Assembly (NCBI RefSeq): GCF_004331155.1
Contig: NZ_SJNZ01000023.1
Span: 1 to 55,749, forward strand
Source of the DNA: Acinetobacter terrestris
GTDB lineage: Bacteria > Pseudomonadota > Gammaproteobacteria > Pseudomonadales > Moraxellaceae
DNA: 55,749 nt
Direction of reading: 5' to 3'
The notes below the pieces were generated by a model, which searched no databases, was not told the DNA's origin, and worked only from the letters and a program-made list of their open reading frames with translations. The translations under genes and the position numbers were made by a program. Positions 1 through 8,783 of this stretch are shown here, one piece after another (the stretch's first letter is position 1; every line of letters starts with the position of its first letter).

Positions 1-115
1 GTACTTTAGCAAGTTGCTCAAAATCCTGTCGCACGACGGGTTTAATAAGCTGATGAAATACGGTATTCTGATGTGACAAAACCTGAATCCTGGTCGTTAA
101 AGTGTTTGTTTGCAC
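1..115 (-). CDS. IS transposase, N-terminal fragment (runs off the window)
   Basis: Read from a GTG at 115 (or a TTG at 77-79), the frame stays open to the window edge and gives about 38 residues containing SHQNTVFHQLIKPVVRQDF. This resembles the N-terminal region (DUF4372-like) of IS4-family transposases. An ATG at 119 is in another frame and stops quickly. No catalytic DDE residues are in view. Activity cannot be judged because the rest lies outside the window. Confidence 0.65.
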   Translation of the reverse strand, partial: MQTNTLTTRIQVLSHQNTVFHQLIKPVVRQDFEQLAKV

Positions 116-175
116 TCATATTTTAACGATTTGGACTCAGGTTTTTTATTTAAATCAAACTATGGGACAGCAGTG
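1..175 (-). mobile_element. IS element, left-hand copy (5' end only), probably IS4 family
   Basis: This is the transposase-upstream end of an insertion sequence that continues leftward out of the window. Its terminal sequence, CACTGCTGTCCCA read on the minus strand (163-175), is identical to the inward-reading terminal sequence of the IS fragment at the right end of the window (55602-55614). The two are therefore the two terminal inverted repeats of one element type. The encoded transposase start is described separately. The family is assigned from remembered similarity of the protein ends and is not certain. Both fragments are oriented the same way relative to the window. Confidence 0.8.
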
Positions 176-200
176 CTCAAAAGAGTCCTTTTTTATATTT
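176..200. terminator. Half of a terminator hairpin cut by the IS
   Basis: On the minus strand, downstream of the ygiN-like gene, the sequence runs A-tract, GGACTC, TTTT, GAG and then the IS end at 175. Read on the plus strand it is CTC-AAAA-GAGTCC-TTTTTT. The loop and three bases of the second arm are present, and the remaining TCC plus T-tract expected on the minus strand is replaced by the IS. This looks like a bidirectional intrinsic terminator interrupted just past its loop. Confidence 0.6.
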
Positions 201-211
201 CAACAATATAC

Positions 212-529
212 TTAAATACTTAAACCCTTTTGCATAATCCGGATTTTAACCTCAAGCACATCATCTTTAACTTGCTGTTGATAAGCTTGCATATGTGGTT
301 GCTGTAAATGCGCATTCAAGTGTTCAACACTTTCCCAATGTTCCAACATCGTAATTGAATCGGGTGTTTTAGTCTGATAACTCACATCCGACTCATGGTC
401 GACCAGTAACTCATAGCCATAACAACCATCTTCCTGCAAAACTATAGGTGTTATCTTTCTAAATGCATTTAACACGTTTTCACGATGTTGGGCACCAGAG
501 CGAATCTGAATATCTGCAATAACGATCAA
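212..529 (-). CDS. ygiN: Antibiotic biosynthesis monooxygenase domain protein, YgiN-like quinol monooxygenase
   Basis: A 105-residue protein of the ABM (dimeric ferredoxin-like barrel) type. It has the family pattern of an N-terminal strand (IVIADIQI), a central YELLVDHESD strand and an EHWESVEHLNAHLQQPHM segment, the usual W and H positions of the fold. In E. coli YgiN is a quinol monooxygenase encoded beside MdaB, and here it lies 29 bases downstream of an MdaB-like gene on the same strand. The pair probably forms an operon that cycles cytosolic quinones. Its natural terminator appears to be split by the IS 36 bases beyond the stop. The symbol is by analogy; other ABM proteins have different substrates. 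Confidence 0.75.
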   Translation of the reverse strand: MIVIADIQIRSGAQHRENVLNAFRKITPIVLQEDGCYGYELLVDHESDVSYQTKTPDSITMLEHWESVEHLNAHLQQPHMQAYQQQVKDDVLEVKIRIMQKGLSI

Positions 530-558
530 CAGAGCTTATTCCTTAAAAAATCCATCAA

Positions 559-1140
559 TTAGGCAAAAACATCCATCAGATGTTGACGATACTCATGTTC
601 ATATTGAGTGACATTGGGCATTTTAATCACGTCATTTACGATGAAGGTGTTTAAACTTTTCATCCCCAAAAATTGATTGGCTTTATGAAATGGCAGATAG
701 ACCCCATCTACACCAACGCCATGAAAAAATTGATCAGCATTATTAAACGCCTCCATGGGTGCATTCCAGGTTAATGACAACATATACTTTTTATCGTGAA
801 TGAGACCACCTGAACCATATTTTTTCGAGGCATCTGAACGTGAGCGGCCATCACTGGCATATAAAGTTCCATGCCCTTCTGTAAAAATATCATCAATATA
901 TTTTTTAACTGTCCAGGGCGCGCCCATCCACCAGCCTGGCATTTGATAAATAATGACATCTGCCCAGATATATTTTTGAATTTCTTCCTGAATGTCATAG
1001 TCGCTCTCTGAACGAGAAATTTTAATGCTATGACCCATCTCGCCAAGCACAGTATTTGCCAACTCAGTCAACGTATCATTTAATTCGCCATTCGAGTGTG
1101 CAAATTGCTTGGCACCATTCACAATCAGGATATTACTCAT
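559..1140 (-). CDS. mdaB: MdaB-family NAD(P)H quinone reductase
   Basis: 193 residues, the usual length for MdaB (modulator of drug activity B), a flavodoxin-fold FAD enzyme that reduces quinones by two electrons. Visible signatures are the N-terminal ILIVNGAK strand, the YQMPGWWMGAPWTVKKYIDDIF segment typical of the flavin site, and the SLTWNAPMEAF motif. The start ATG is at 1140. The gene is first of an apparent two-gene operon with the ygiN-like gene, which mirrors the E. coli order and supports a role in protecting against quinone redox cycling. No regulator is adjacent. Confidence 0.85.
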   Translation of the reverse strand: MSNILIVNGAKQFAHSNGELNDTLTELANTVLGEMGHSIKISRSESDYDIQEEIQKYIWADVIIYQMPGWWMGAPWTVKKYIDDIFTEGHGTLYASDGRSRSDASKKYGSGGLIHDKKYMLSLTWNAPMEAFNNADQFFHGVGVDGVYLPFHKANQFLGMKSLNTFIVNDVIKMPNVTQYEHEYRQHLMDVFA

Positions 1141-1287
1141 TCATTCGCCTTGGATGATTTATTTTCAGAGGCCAATATACTCAAATATTTTATTGCTAAA
1201 AATTCATAATTTTGCAAAACATTATTGATAAAAAATCAACAATAGAATGATTAGTTCATTCAACACTCTATATTTTAAAAGCAAAGA

Positions 1288-1309
1288 AAAAGCACCCTGA
1301 GGTGCTTTT
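1288..1309 (-). terminator. Intrinsic terminator of the glutathione transferase gene
   Basis: Stem AAAAGCACC / GGTGCTTTT with a CTGA loop, followed on the minus strand by TTCTTT. It sits 18 bases past the stop codon at 1327. Confidence 0.8.
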
Positions 1310-1326
1310 CAAATTAATGCAAAAAA

Positions 1327-1938
1327 TTAAGGAATTAAACCTTCATCACGCATCGCAATTTGTACCGATTGACGTTCTGCCACTTTATTACGCAAGGCAT
1401 TAATCTTGGTATACGGCGTAAGGTCATGCCCAATACCCTTTGACCAGTTGGTTAACACAAATAAATAGGCATCTGCCGGACCAAAATTATCATCGACTAA
1501 ATAGTCGTTATCAGATTCGCCAAAGGCTTTTTCAATATAGGCAAGCAAACGGTCAATTTCTGCATAGGCTTTTTCTTTCGCTTCATCTGACAATGGCGCA
1601 CCGAAAAATACCGCATAAGCATCGTGTAATTCAGAGTTCAAGTAACCCAACCATTCAAGAACTTTGGCACGCCCTAAACCTGATGGCGGAATTAAATCTT
1701 GTTTGGGATCGTGTTGTGCAAGAAACGGTAAAATTGCCACATTTTCGGTCAAAATCAAGCCCGGGTTAATTTCTAAAGCTGGAACATAGCCCTTTGGGTT
1801 AATTGCGTAGTAATCAGCACCTTTCTCTGTAGTATGGGTTTTTAAATTTACACGCTCTAAATCAAAATCGACATTAATTTCATTTAAAATAATATGTGAT
1901 GCCAGTGAACACGCGCCAGGGGCGTAATAAAGCTTCAT
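1327..1938 (-). CDS. Glutathione S-transferase, beta-class-like
   Basis: 203 residues. The N-terminal thioredoxin-like domain reads MKLYYAPGACSLASHI, placing a cysteine at residue 10, the catalytic or mixed-disulfide cysteine of bacterial beta-class GSTs. The glutathione-binding segment NPKGYVPALE with its cis-proline and the following LTENVAI motif are present, and a helical C-terminal domain starts near residue 85. It resembles GstA of E. coli and Proteus. A cytosolic detoxification or thiol-transfer role is likely but the substrate is unknown. Monocistronic, with its own terminator, and divergent from the sulP gene. Confidence 0.85.
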   Translation of the reverse strand: MKLYYAPGACSLASHIILNEINVDFDLERVNLKTHTTEKGADYYAINPKGYVPALEINPGLILTENVAILPFLAQHDPKQDLIPPSGLGRAKVLEWLGYLNSELHDAYAVFFGAPLSDEAKEKAYAEIDRLLAYIEKAFGESDNDYLVDDNFGPADAYLFVLTNWSKGIGHDLTPYTKINALRNKVAERQSVQIAMRDEGLIP

Positions 1939-2142
1939 ATCTGATCCTTGTTATTTAACTATTAACTGTTTTAAATCTCTTCTAACAAACTTTCAAGTGA
2001 TCATACCTGTAAATTGCAAAAAAGCATCAATGCGTAAAAAACCTTTACCTTTAGAATATTGTCCAAAATGCAGTATTTTTCAAGTCAATCCGAGGTGCTT
2101 TTTTCCATAAAACTGTTTTAACATACCCCACTTTAAAGTTTG

Positions 2143-3606
2143 ATGAAAATTAACCTTGTGATTAGCCTTAAAAAAGAAGAATGGTTTTCCAATATCCGTA
2201 CCGATGTATTGGCAGGTTTGGTGGTGGGTTTAGCTCTGATCCCCGAGTCGATTGCCTTTTCAGCCATTGCCGGTGTTGACCCGCAGGTCGGTCTCTATGC
2301 ATCATTTTGTATAGCCGTTACCATTGCTTTCTTTGGCGGTCGCCCTGCCATGATTTCTGCGGCAACCGGCGCGCTGGCTTTGCTGATGATTACCCTGGTC
2401 AAAGAACATGGCTTGCAGTACTTACTTGCCGCAACCGTTTTGACCGGTATTATTCAAGTGATTGCAGGTTATTTTAAAGTCGCCAAATTAATGCGCTTTG
2501 TTTCGCAGTCTGTGGTGTATGGTTTTTTAAACGCCTTGGCAATTTTGATTTTTGTGGCTCAACTTCCCGAATTAAGCAAAATGGATGGCTTAGGCTATTT
2601 GTTTGTGGGCCTAGGTTTGGCGGTGGTTTATCTTTTTCCTTACATTCCAAGAATTGGCAAACTGATTCCATCTCCACTGATTTGTATTGTCCTGCTGAGT
2701 CTACTTGCCTTATTTTTAGGCGGTGATATGCGTACCGTCAGTGATTTGGGACATTTCACCGATACCTTGCCTATTTTCCTGATTCCAGAAATTCCACTGA
2801 ACTTTGAAACCTTAAAAATTATCTTTCCTTATTCAATTACCCTTGCAACCGTGGGTTTATTAGAAACCATGATGACCACGACCGTGGTGAATGAAGTTAC
2901 CGACACTGAAGGCGACCGTCATCAGGAATGTCGCGGTCAAGGTTATGCCAATATCGTGAGTGGTTTTATGGGCGGCATGGCTGGTTGTGCCATGATTGGT
3001 CAATCCATTATTAACGTATCATCTGGTGCACGTACACGTTTATCCACCCTGGTTGCAGGTGTATTTTTACTATGTTTAGTGGTTTTTCTTAAAGATTGGT
3101 TAGCCTACATTCCGATGGCCGCTTTGGTTGCCATTATGATTATGGTGTCTTTCACTACTTTTAACTGGGATTCGGTGCGTAATTTTAAGAAGCATCCGAA
3201 GCAAAGTAATATCGTGATGCTGGCTGTGGTCATTATCGTTTTAGCAACCCATAACCTTGCGCTAGGCGTATTTGTCGGTGTGTTACTTTCGGCTTTGTTT
3301 TTAGTGAATAAACTGGAAAGCGAAGTAAAAGTCAGTTCTGTATTAGTCAATCAATCCACACGTCATTACACGATTTCAGGACAAATTTTCTTTAGCAGCT
3401 CAGACAAGTTTTTCCTGTTTTTTGACTTTAAAGAAAATATTTCCAAGGTTGAGATTGATCTTACCTATGCGCATATCTGGGATATTACTTCAGTCAATAT
3501 GCTGAATAATGTCGTACAGAAATTTAAAGATCAGAATATTGAAGTCACGGTTGTCGGCTTAAATGAGGCCAGCAGCACACTGGTTGATCAGTACAACCAA
3601 GCCTAA
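2143..3606 (+). CDS. SulP family anion transporter with C-terminal STAS domain
   Basis: About 487 residues. The N-terminal transmembrane domain carries the SulP signature ([20 protein letters not shown], residues 20-40) and roughly ten to twelve hydrophobic helices. Residues about 400-487 form a STAS-like domain ([23 protein letters not shown]). SulP proteins carry sulfate, bicarbonate or other anions, sometimes with sodium; the sequence does not settle which. The ATG at 2143 is preferred over an adjacent in-frame TTG at 2140. Inner-membrane protein, monocistronic, with a UUCG-loop terminator just downstream. Confidence 0.85.
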   Translation: MKINLVISLKKEEWFSNIRTDVLAGLVVGLALIPESIAFSAIAGVDPQVGLYASFCIAVTIAFFGGRPAMISAATGALALLMITLVKEHGLQYLLAATVLTGIIQVIAGYFKVAKLMRFVSQSVVYGFLNALAILIFVAQLPELSKMDGLGYLFVGLGLAVVYLFPYIPRIGKLIPSPLICIVLLSLLALFLGGDMRTVSDLGHFTDTLPIFLIPEIPLNFETLKIIFPYSITLATVGLLETMMTTTVVNEVTDTEGDRHQECRGQGYANIVSGFMGGMAGCAMIGQSIINVSSGARTRLSTLVAGVFLLCLVVFLKDWLAYIPMAALVAIMIMVSFTTFNWDSVRNFKKHPKQSNIVMLAVVIIVLATHNLALGVFVGVLLSALFLVNKLESEVKVSSVLVNQSTRHYTISGQIFFSSSDKFFLFFDFKENISKVEIDLTYAHIWDITSVNMLNNVVQKFKDQNIEVTVVGLNEASSTLVDQYNQA

Positions 3607-3627
3607 TTAAATAAAAAGAAAATATAG

Positions 3628-3647
3628 AGAGTCTTCGGACTCTTTTA
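3628..3647 (+). terminator. Intrinsic terminator of the sulP gene
   Basis: Stem AGAGTC / GACTCT with a TTCG tetraloop closed by C-G, followed by TTTATATTTTT. It begins 22 bases after the SulP stop. Confidence 0.8.
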
Positions 3648-3759
3648 TATTTTTGGCCCTGCTAAAGTATTTTAGTCTGTGAAAAATCCTAGAAAAGTTT
3701 GACTTGCCAGTCTTAAGACTTAAAATACCGCATTCGAATTTATTACATTTGCCAAAGTT

Positions 3760-4476
3760 ATGTCGAACGATCAATTAGACCCGCAAGTCGTCGAGCTGGA
3801 CAACTTGAATGAACATCGCGAAATTGTCACTTTTATGCGTCGTTCATCTCCGCTGAATACCTCTCAACGTACTGCGCTTGAACAATATGGTCACCTAATT
3901 TTGGAATATCCGGTGGGTGATTTACGTCAGCACTTTGAACATCCAGAACGTCCTTTAACGGTTGAAATTGGTTTTGGTATGGGCCGTTCGCTGGTACTTA
4001 TGGCAAAAGCCAATCCTGAACGCAACTATGTCGGTATTGAAGTGCATGTTCCGGGTATCGCGCAATGTGTATATGAAGCCGGTATGGCAGGTATCACCAA
4101 CCTGCGTTTACTCGATGCTGATGCGATTCAAGTGCTTCGTGAAATGCCGGACAACAGCATTAATGCCGTGCAACTGTATTTCCCCGATCCTTGGCAAAAG
4201 AAACGTCATTTCAAACGTCGTTTTGTATCGCATGACCGTATGCCACTGGTTGAACAAAAACTGGAAATGGGCGGTACTTTCCACTCGGCTACAGACTGGG
4301 TACCGTATGCTGAATGGATGCTGGATGTACTCGATAACCGTCCAAATCTTGAGAACATGGCAGGCAAAGGCAATAGCTACCCACGCCCTGACTGGCGTCC
4401 ACAAACCAAGTTTGAACGCCGCGGGATTGAGGAAGGTCATACCATTAATGACTTCCTGTTCAAGAAAATTAAATAA
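3760..4476 (+). CDS. trmB: tRNA (guanine-N7-)-methyltransferase
   Basis: 238 residues, normal for bacterial TrmB, which makes m7G46 in the variable loop of tRNAs using S-adenosylmethionine. It shows the SAM-binding EIGFGMGRSL motif near residue 70, a GIEVHVPGI segment, and the TrmB hallmark FPDPWQKKRHFKRR near residue 143 that contains catalytic and tRNA-binding residues. The C-terminal TKFERRG motif is also typical. The ATG at 3760 follows a short AT-rich region. Monocistronic on the plus strand and convergent with the methyltransferase gene that follows. Confidence 0.95.
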   Translation: MSNDQLDPQVVELDNLNEHREIVTFMRRSSPLNTSQRTALEQYGHLILEYPVGDLRQHFEHPERPLTVEIGFGMGRSLVLMAKANPERNYVGIEVHVPGIAQCVYEAGMAGITNLRLLDADAIQVLREMPDNSINAVQLYFPDPWQKKRHFKRRFVSHDRMPLVEQKLEMGGTFHSATDWVPYAEWMLDVLDNRPNLENMAGKGNSYPRPDWRPQTKFERRGIEEGHTINDFLFKKIK

Positions 4477-4492
4477 ACTGAATAGAGATTAA

Positions 4493-4522
4493 AAAAAATG
4501 GCTCATCGATGAATGGGCCATT
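4493..4522. terminator. Bidirectional terminator between trmB and the convergent methyltransferase
   Basis: AAAAAATGGC pairs with GCCATTTTTT around an inner CATCGATG palindrome, with A and T tracts on both sides, so it can serve both converging genes. Confidence 0.75.
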
Positions 4523-4537
4523 TTTTATTATCAAAAT

Positions 4538-5212
4538 TTAAGCCTTTATCGCCAGATAACCTTGATAAGATAAAATTTGGGTAAAACGCTCTACAGAATC
4601 AAAGCCACTCAATTTCAATTGTTCAAATGTTTCTGGTTCCGACAGCGGATAAAAATCATCGTCCAAACGCTCAATCATTGCCGCAGATTGTGAAGTCGTT
4701 AAGCCATTGGCCTCACATACATGCTTCAGTATTTCCAGCTCCTGATCTGACTTTATTTTGATCAAATCAAAAGTAATGAATAGTCCTTGAGGTTTTAAAC
4801 TTGAATAAATCGCTTTAAAGAACTTGCGTTTATCTGAATAATCTACAAAATGCGTAACCAGAATAGAAAGCGCTGCATCGTATGTTTGACCTGTTTTTAA
4901 TTGCTCTACATCTCCGAGCACAAACTCCACCCGATGCGATGCATTTAAAGCATGGATATGATGTTTGGCTTTATCCAGCATGGTTTCCGACAACTCTGTT
5001 GCAGTAAAGGTCCAGTCAGGAAATGATCGTAACAGATAACCCAGCTCATAGCCGGTACCACAGCCCACAATCAATACATGGGCATATTCATCTGCATAGG
5101 TTTGCAATAAAGCCTTGATTTGCTGATGTACAACATCATAGCCGGGAATTAATTTTCGAATATGCTCATCATAGCCATCCACCACATACTGGCTATTAAA
5201 ATCCTTTGCCAT
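4538..5212 (-). CDS. Class I SAM-dependent methyltransferase
   Basis: 224 residues with a Rossmann methyltransferase core. Motif I is VLIVGCGTGYELG near residue 46, the acidic end of strand 2 is FTATELSE, and motif II/III lies around FVLGDVEQL and DAALSILVTHFV. The substrate is not evident; the overall look is of small-molecule methyltransferases (Methyltransf_12/25). The start ATG at 5212 has an AGGAG-like site (AAAAGGAGGCGCG) just upstream. The gene follows the DUF2520-type gene by 36 bases on the same strand and is probably cotranscribed with it. Confidence 0.75.
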   Translation of the reverse strand: MAKDFNSQYVVDGYDEHIRKLIPGYDVVHQQIKALLQTYADEYAHVLIVGCGTGYELGYLLRSFPDWTFTATELSETMLDKAKHHIHALNASHRVEFVLGDVEQLKTGQTYDAALSILVTHFVDYSDKRKFFKAIYSSLKPQGLFITFDLIKIKSDQELEILKHVCEANGLTTSQSAAMIERLDDDFYPLSEPETFEQLKLSGFDSVERFTQILSYQGYLAIKA

Positions 5213-5248
5213 ACGCGCCTCCTTTTACAATACATGGCTTAAATTTAT

Positions 5249-6046
5249 TTATTTCAGTTTAAGTGACTCTTTAGGATGATGCGATTGCAAAATCTGTTGA
5301 CTCATCAAGTTATACACTTTTTTTAAATCTTCTCGCTGAGCATCTTGTAACATCTGTTGATGCATATTCAAGATATTTTGATCGCCTCGCATTGCAGGTC
5401 CAGTCTGCATCTGTTTAGGATCATGCTGAACGGCTTTATGGGCGGTTTCTAAAATCAGTGGATAAAGCAGGGAGAAATCCACCTGCTGCGCGTCGACAAT
5501 CTGCTTCGCCATGTCATAACAGTAATTGCTAAAGTTACAGGCAAATACCGCAGCCAAATGCAGGCTTAAACGCTGTGCCGATGTGTATTGATAAACGCGA
5601 CGACTTAACTGACTGGCAAGCGCTGTTAATAAAACCAGATCATCTTCAGACTTGGCTTCTACAAAGAGTGGCGTATCTGCCCAGCTTATTTTCCGATCCA
5701 CACTAAAGGTTTGTAGAGGATAAAATACGCCAGCACGTGCATGGACTTTTGCCAAGACTTCAAGATCGATACTGCCCGAGGTATGTACAATCAGGACATC
5801 AGTTAATTGAGAATGAACTTCTGCAATTACGGATGCAATCACTTGATCACTAACTGCAATAATCACTAAATCTACTTCAGGATTTATTTCGGCGACATTC
5901 ACCGTTGCCGTTGCACCTACTTGTGCAGCTAAAGTTTGTGCAGGCTCGAAACTGCGACTATAAATTTGGATGATTTGATGATGCTGGCTTAAGGCATGCG
6001 CCAAATGATGGGCAACCCGCCCTGCTCCAATAAAGCTAATACGCAT
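5249..6046 (-). CDS. Rossmann-fold DUF2520-type oxidoreductase-like protein
   Basis: 265 residues. The N terminus MRISFIGAGRVAHHLAHAL is a dinucleotide-binding motif like those of F420- or NADP-dependent and ProC-type reductases. The central part (IIAVSDQVIASV, VHTSGSIDLEVL, GVFYPLQTFS) matches the Rossmann-like plus DUF2520 architecture, with a helical C-terminal half. The activity of this family is poorly defined and I assign none. It is upstream of and probably cotranscribed with the SAM methyltransferase. A terminator hairpin at 6089-6114 isolates the pair from the OmpA-family gene. Confidence 0.75.
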   Translation of the reverse strand: MRISFIGAGRVAHHLAHALSQHHQIIQIYSRSFEPAQTLAAQVGATATVNVAEINPEVDLVIIAVSDQVIASVIAEVHSQLTDVLIVHTSGSIDLEVLAKVHARAGVFYPLQTFSVDRKISWADTPLFVEAKSEDDLVLLTALASQLSRRVYQYTSAQRLSLHLAAVFACNFSNYCYDMAKQIVDAQQVDFSLLYPLILETAHKAVQHDPKQMQTGPAMRGDQNILNMHQQMLQDAQREDLKKVYNLMSQQILQSHHPKESLKLK

Positions 6047-6088
6047 AGTATTTTCACTATTTACAATTGATCACAGCATGCCAATAAA

Positions 6089-6114
6089 AAAAGGATGAAT
6101 CAATTCATCCTTTT
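6089..6114. terminator. Inverted repeat with A/T tracts, terminator-like
   Basis: AAAAGGATGAAT / ATTCATCCTTTT with a 2-base centre. It is the second of two hairpins between the OmpA-family gene and the DUF2520-type gene and may act in either direction. Confidence 0.6.
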
Positions 6115-6143
6115 GCTTAATCATCATCTAAAAGAATGCTTAT

Positions 6144-6174
6144 AAAAAATCCCTGCGTCATACAGGGATTTTTT
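6144..6174 (-). terminator. Intrinsic terminator of the OmpA-family gene
   Basis: Stem AAAAAATCCCTG / CAGGGATTTTTT with a 7-base loop, 26 bases past the stop codon at 6200. Confidence 0.85.
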
Positions 6175-6199
6175 TATGAAAGCGATCAAAACCAGACAT

Positions 6200-7684
6200 T
6201 TACTGTTTGTTAATGCCTTGCTCATTTACTTCACGAGCTACACCCGTTTCTGTATTTAACACTTCAAACTCAATACGGCGATTTTTAAATTGGCCTTCAG
6301 CTGTTGCATTATCAGCCACAGGTAGTTCCGAACCATAACCGACAGCTTGCAGTTGTGCGGGGTCAACCCCCTGTTTTACCAAGTAATCTACAACGGCTTG
6401 TGCACGTTTTTGTGATAATGCTTTATTTGCTGCAACATCACCCATAGCATCGGTATGGCCTTTAACCGTTAAATGTACCTGTGATGCCCGCTTAATCAAG
6501 GCTGCAGCTTGATCTAAAATTGATTTATTGGCATCTGGGATGTTGCTGCTTGCGGTATCAAAATTGATAATTTGCATATTTAGGGCAGTTGCAATATCTA
6601 ATGCACGAATATTATCTGGATTAATTTCTGCCAGGGCTTTTTCAGCACTGATATTACCTGCGCTTATTGCAGTCGTGTTATCAACTGGTTTTGAGGCAGC
6701 GCTAGCAGCTTGTGTCATTACGGTCATATTTTTAACCAGTGGCTGAATTCTAGCTGCCAATTGCTCTGCATCAGCAGGATTCGCAGTCTGAATAGAAAGT
6801 TGATCTCCCATCCAGGTTAATGATGCATTTGGAACGCCTTTGACTAATTTCAATACACTTGGAATAGCATCTTGATCAATAAATTCGGTATGGTAGCTTG
6901 CATTCGTCTCTACGCCACAACCGATATTGTGATTAAAAATTTGTTTAATGTCTTTTTGCAAAATATCGATATAACTCGCATTGCCAGAATAGAGCTGACA
7001 CGTGGTTAAATCCCCTGTCGAACCGGTACTGAGTTGCAATTTTGCAGGTTCACTGGTTGCAGTCTGGGTAGCCACACCGCTTGCAGGTTCAGTTTCCTTT
7101 TTATCGGAGCAAGCCTTAAACATTAAAGCCAGCAGTGCTGCCAAAATAATAAAAGCAATCAGCGGCAACAGAAAACTCGATTTCTTTTTTTCCTCAACTG
7201 CCCTATAAGGTTCAACTGCGGGTGCTTGGTGCAATGCGTGCCCGGCTGCAATACTGACACCCAAAGCACTTAAAAGTGCGGGTGCCCAATGTGGCAAGGC
7301 ACTCGACACTGCTGGCCAATGTGTCTCAATAAGATGTGCAATCGCGCTAGGTTCAGAAGAACCGGCTTCGCTTTCTAAAAACCCCAGTGTCGGTGCAATG
7401 GAGTGATTTAAAGTGGATTCAATGGTTCCAGTGGGGACTGTTCCGGAAATCTGCTCTAAAAATTGCTGCTTTAAATCGGGATGTGTTGCAAAAATATCAC
7501 TCAATCTCGGATTTAATTGACTCTGTAAATTTCCGATAAGCTCTGGCTTAGATTTGAAAAGTGCCAAGAGGATAGGAAAAAAACTGCTTAATGCCTGACT
7601 CTTCTCGCTAAGATATTCTGTTTCGCCCTCAAGAACAATCGCAGATACTTTCTGCTTCAATAGATCAATCAAATTAATATTCAT
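6200..7684 (-). CDS. OmpA-family envelope protein with cytosolic-type N-terminal region and one membrane span
   Basis: 494 residues in at least three parts. Residues 1-170 are helical and resemble DUF937-type sequences. A single transmembrane helix (SSFLLPLIAFIILAALLALMF) lies near residues 170-190 after a basic KKK stretch. The periplasmic part ends in an OmpA/MotB peptidoglycan-binding domain at about 365-485 (INFDTASSNIP, VKGHTDAMGD, NKALSQKRAQAV, GYGSELPVADN, NRRIEF). There is no cleavable signal peptide, so this is probably an inner-membrane protein that grips peptidoglycan rather than an outer-membrane porin. The middle region (190-360) has two cysteines (CQLYSG, NIGCGVE) that could pair. 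Monocistronic; partner unknown. Confidence 0.8.
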   Translation of the reverse strand: MNINLIDLLKQKVSAIVLEGETEYLSEKSQALSSFFPILLALFKSKPELIGNLQSQLNPRLSDIFATHPDLKQQFLEQISGTVPTGTIESTLNHSIAPTLGFLESEAGSSEPSAIAHLIETHWPAVSSALPHWAPALLSALGVSIAAGHALHQAPAVEPYRAVEEKKKSSFLLPLIAFIILAALLALMFKACSDKKETEPASGVATQTATSEPAKLQLSTGSTGDLTTCQLYSGNASYIDILQKDIKQIFNHNIGCGVETNASYHTEFIDQDAIPSVLKLVKGVPNASLTWMGDQLSIQTANPADAEQLAARIQPLVKNMTVMTQAASAASKPVDNTTAISAGNISAEKALAEINPDNIRALDIATALNMQIINFDTASSNIPDANKSILDQAAALIKRASQVHLTVKGHTDAMGDVAANKALSQKRAQAVVDYLVKQGVDPAQLQAVGYGSELPVADNATAEGQFKNRRIEFEVLNTETGVAREVNEQGINKQ

Positions 7685-7796
7685 CCATTATTCCTCTTAT
7701 TCTGGTCTTATCATGTGTATTTTCAGTTTATCTGCTCATTTTTCAGACAGTGTAATTAATTGTATTATTTGAATACTCTTATTTTTTCAGCAATAA

Positions 7797-7820
7797 AAAA
7801 GCCAGCCGAAGCTGACTTTT
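7797..7820 (-). terminator. Intrinsic terminator of the 7839 lipoprotein gene
   Basis: AAAAGCCAGC / GCTGACTTTT with a CGAA loop and one mismatch, 18 bases past the stop. An almost identical element follows the pyrC-like gene at 9588. Confidence 0.75.
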
Positions 7821-7838
7821 CTTATATTCAAAAAATAA

Positions 7839-8741
7839 TTATTCTTCTAAATAATAAATTTTTTGACGCAACTCTGAAGTCCGTTGCGTTGTCATATTGG
7901 TTTCACAATTGATTCGATGGATTTCTGGATTATCTGAATGAGTACTTTCTAATTTACATTCCAACTCACGTTTTTTAAGCCAAAGTCTTTGCTCATCTAG
8001 AAGCTGACTACGAACTTCCTTAGTGGTCGAATTCCAAACCAAATTTAAATTCTCATTGGCTTTATCTAAATTGGTTTTCGCTTCTGACATTAATACAGAC
8101 TGGTATTCTTGTGCAGTCGCCTCTTCTTCCGCTACACGTTTAATCTCTTCTTGCTTGGCAACTTCAGCTGCATTTTGACGTGCAGTTTTAACCAAAGAAT
8201 CAACTGCGATATCCCTGACGAAATATGCTAGAGCATCTGGATTTTCTAAAGTGACATAAACTTTTTTGCCATCATCTGTTGGCTGAACTAAATATTCAAT
8301 TTCTTTTTTCAGCTGGTTTGCTTCAAATGATAGATCTGATAATACCGCAGCCTGAGCAATATTATTTTCATCATAAACAGCACGAGCGGCATCCGCATCT
8401 TTTACCATTTGATCTGGAACTTTGACTACAAATTCAGTTACGCAATACTGCTTATTACTATTGGGATCAGAATTATTGGTACGGACATCATTTACATTGA
8501 AGGTAATTTGCTGAAGCGTACTTCTTAATTTCCCCATATCAATTGTAACATTTTCACTATCAATCAACTCTTTGACACGCTCTGCAGCAATATCGCTTAC
8601 TGTTTTACTGAAACTTTCAACAACCAACTGCTTTGCAGTTTCATTATCACATTTCACTGTACTACCTGCGATTGATTGTACTTTGTCACAACCCGACACA
8701 AGCAACATGCAACCCGCCAATGCTAATAATTTAAGTTTCAT
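7839..8741 (-). CDS. Lipoprotein with C-terminal LprI-like (DUF1311) region
   Basis: 300 residues. The signal peptide ends in a lipobox (MLLVSGC), so lipidation at Cys18 and membrane anchoring are expected. Residues about 30-175 are shared with the upstream gene (KCDNETA, DPNS, YLVQPTDDGKKV). After a coiled stretch (about 185-225), the last 75 residues (LLDEQRLWLKKRELECKLES, INCETNMTTQRTSELR) have the Cys/Trp/Arg pattern of LprI/DUF1311 lysozyme inhibitor-like domains. It lies 42 bases downstream of its paralogue on the same strand. A role in resisting lysozyme or in envelope maintenance is inference. Confidence 0.7.
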   Translation of the reverse strand: MKLKLLALAGCMLLVSGCDKVQSIAGSTVKCDNETAKQLVVESFSKTVSDIAAERVKELIDSENVTIDMGKLRSTLQQITFNVNDVRTNNSDPNSNKQYCVTEFVVKVPDQMVKDADAARAVYDENNIAQAAVLSDLSFEANQLKKEIEYLVQPTDDGKKVYVTLENPDALAYFVRDIAVDSLVKTARQNAAEVAKQEEIKRVAEEEATAQEYQSVLMSEAKTNLDKANENLNLVWNSTTKEVRSQLLDEQRLWLKKRELECKLESTHSDNPEIHRINCETNMTTQRTSELRQKIYYLEE

Positions 8742-8783
8742 GATTATCCTATTTTCAATTCATCTTTATTTTAAAAAAACTAA

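Noticed and set aside
3962..4492. 176-codon plus-strand frame inside trmB
   Set aside because: Out-of-frame shadow; the trmB frame carries all the conserved motifs.
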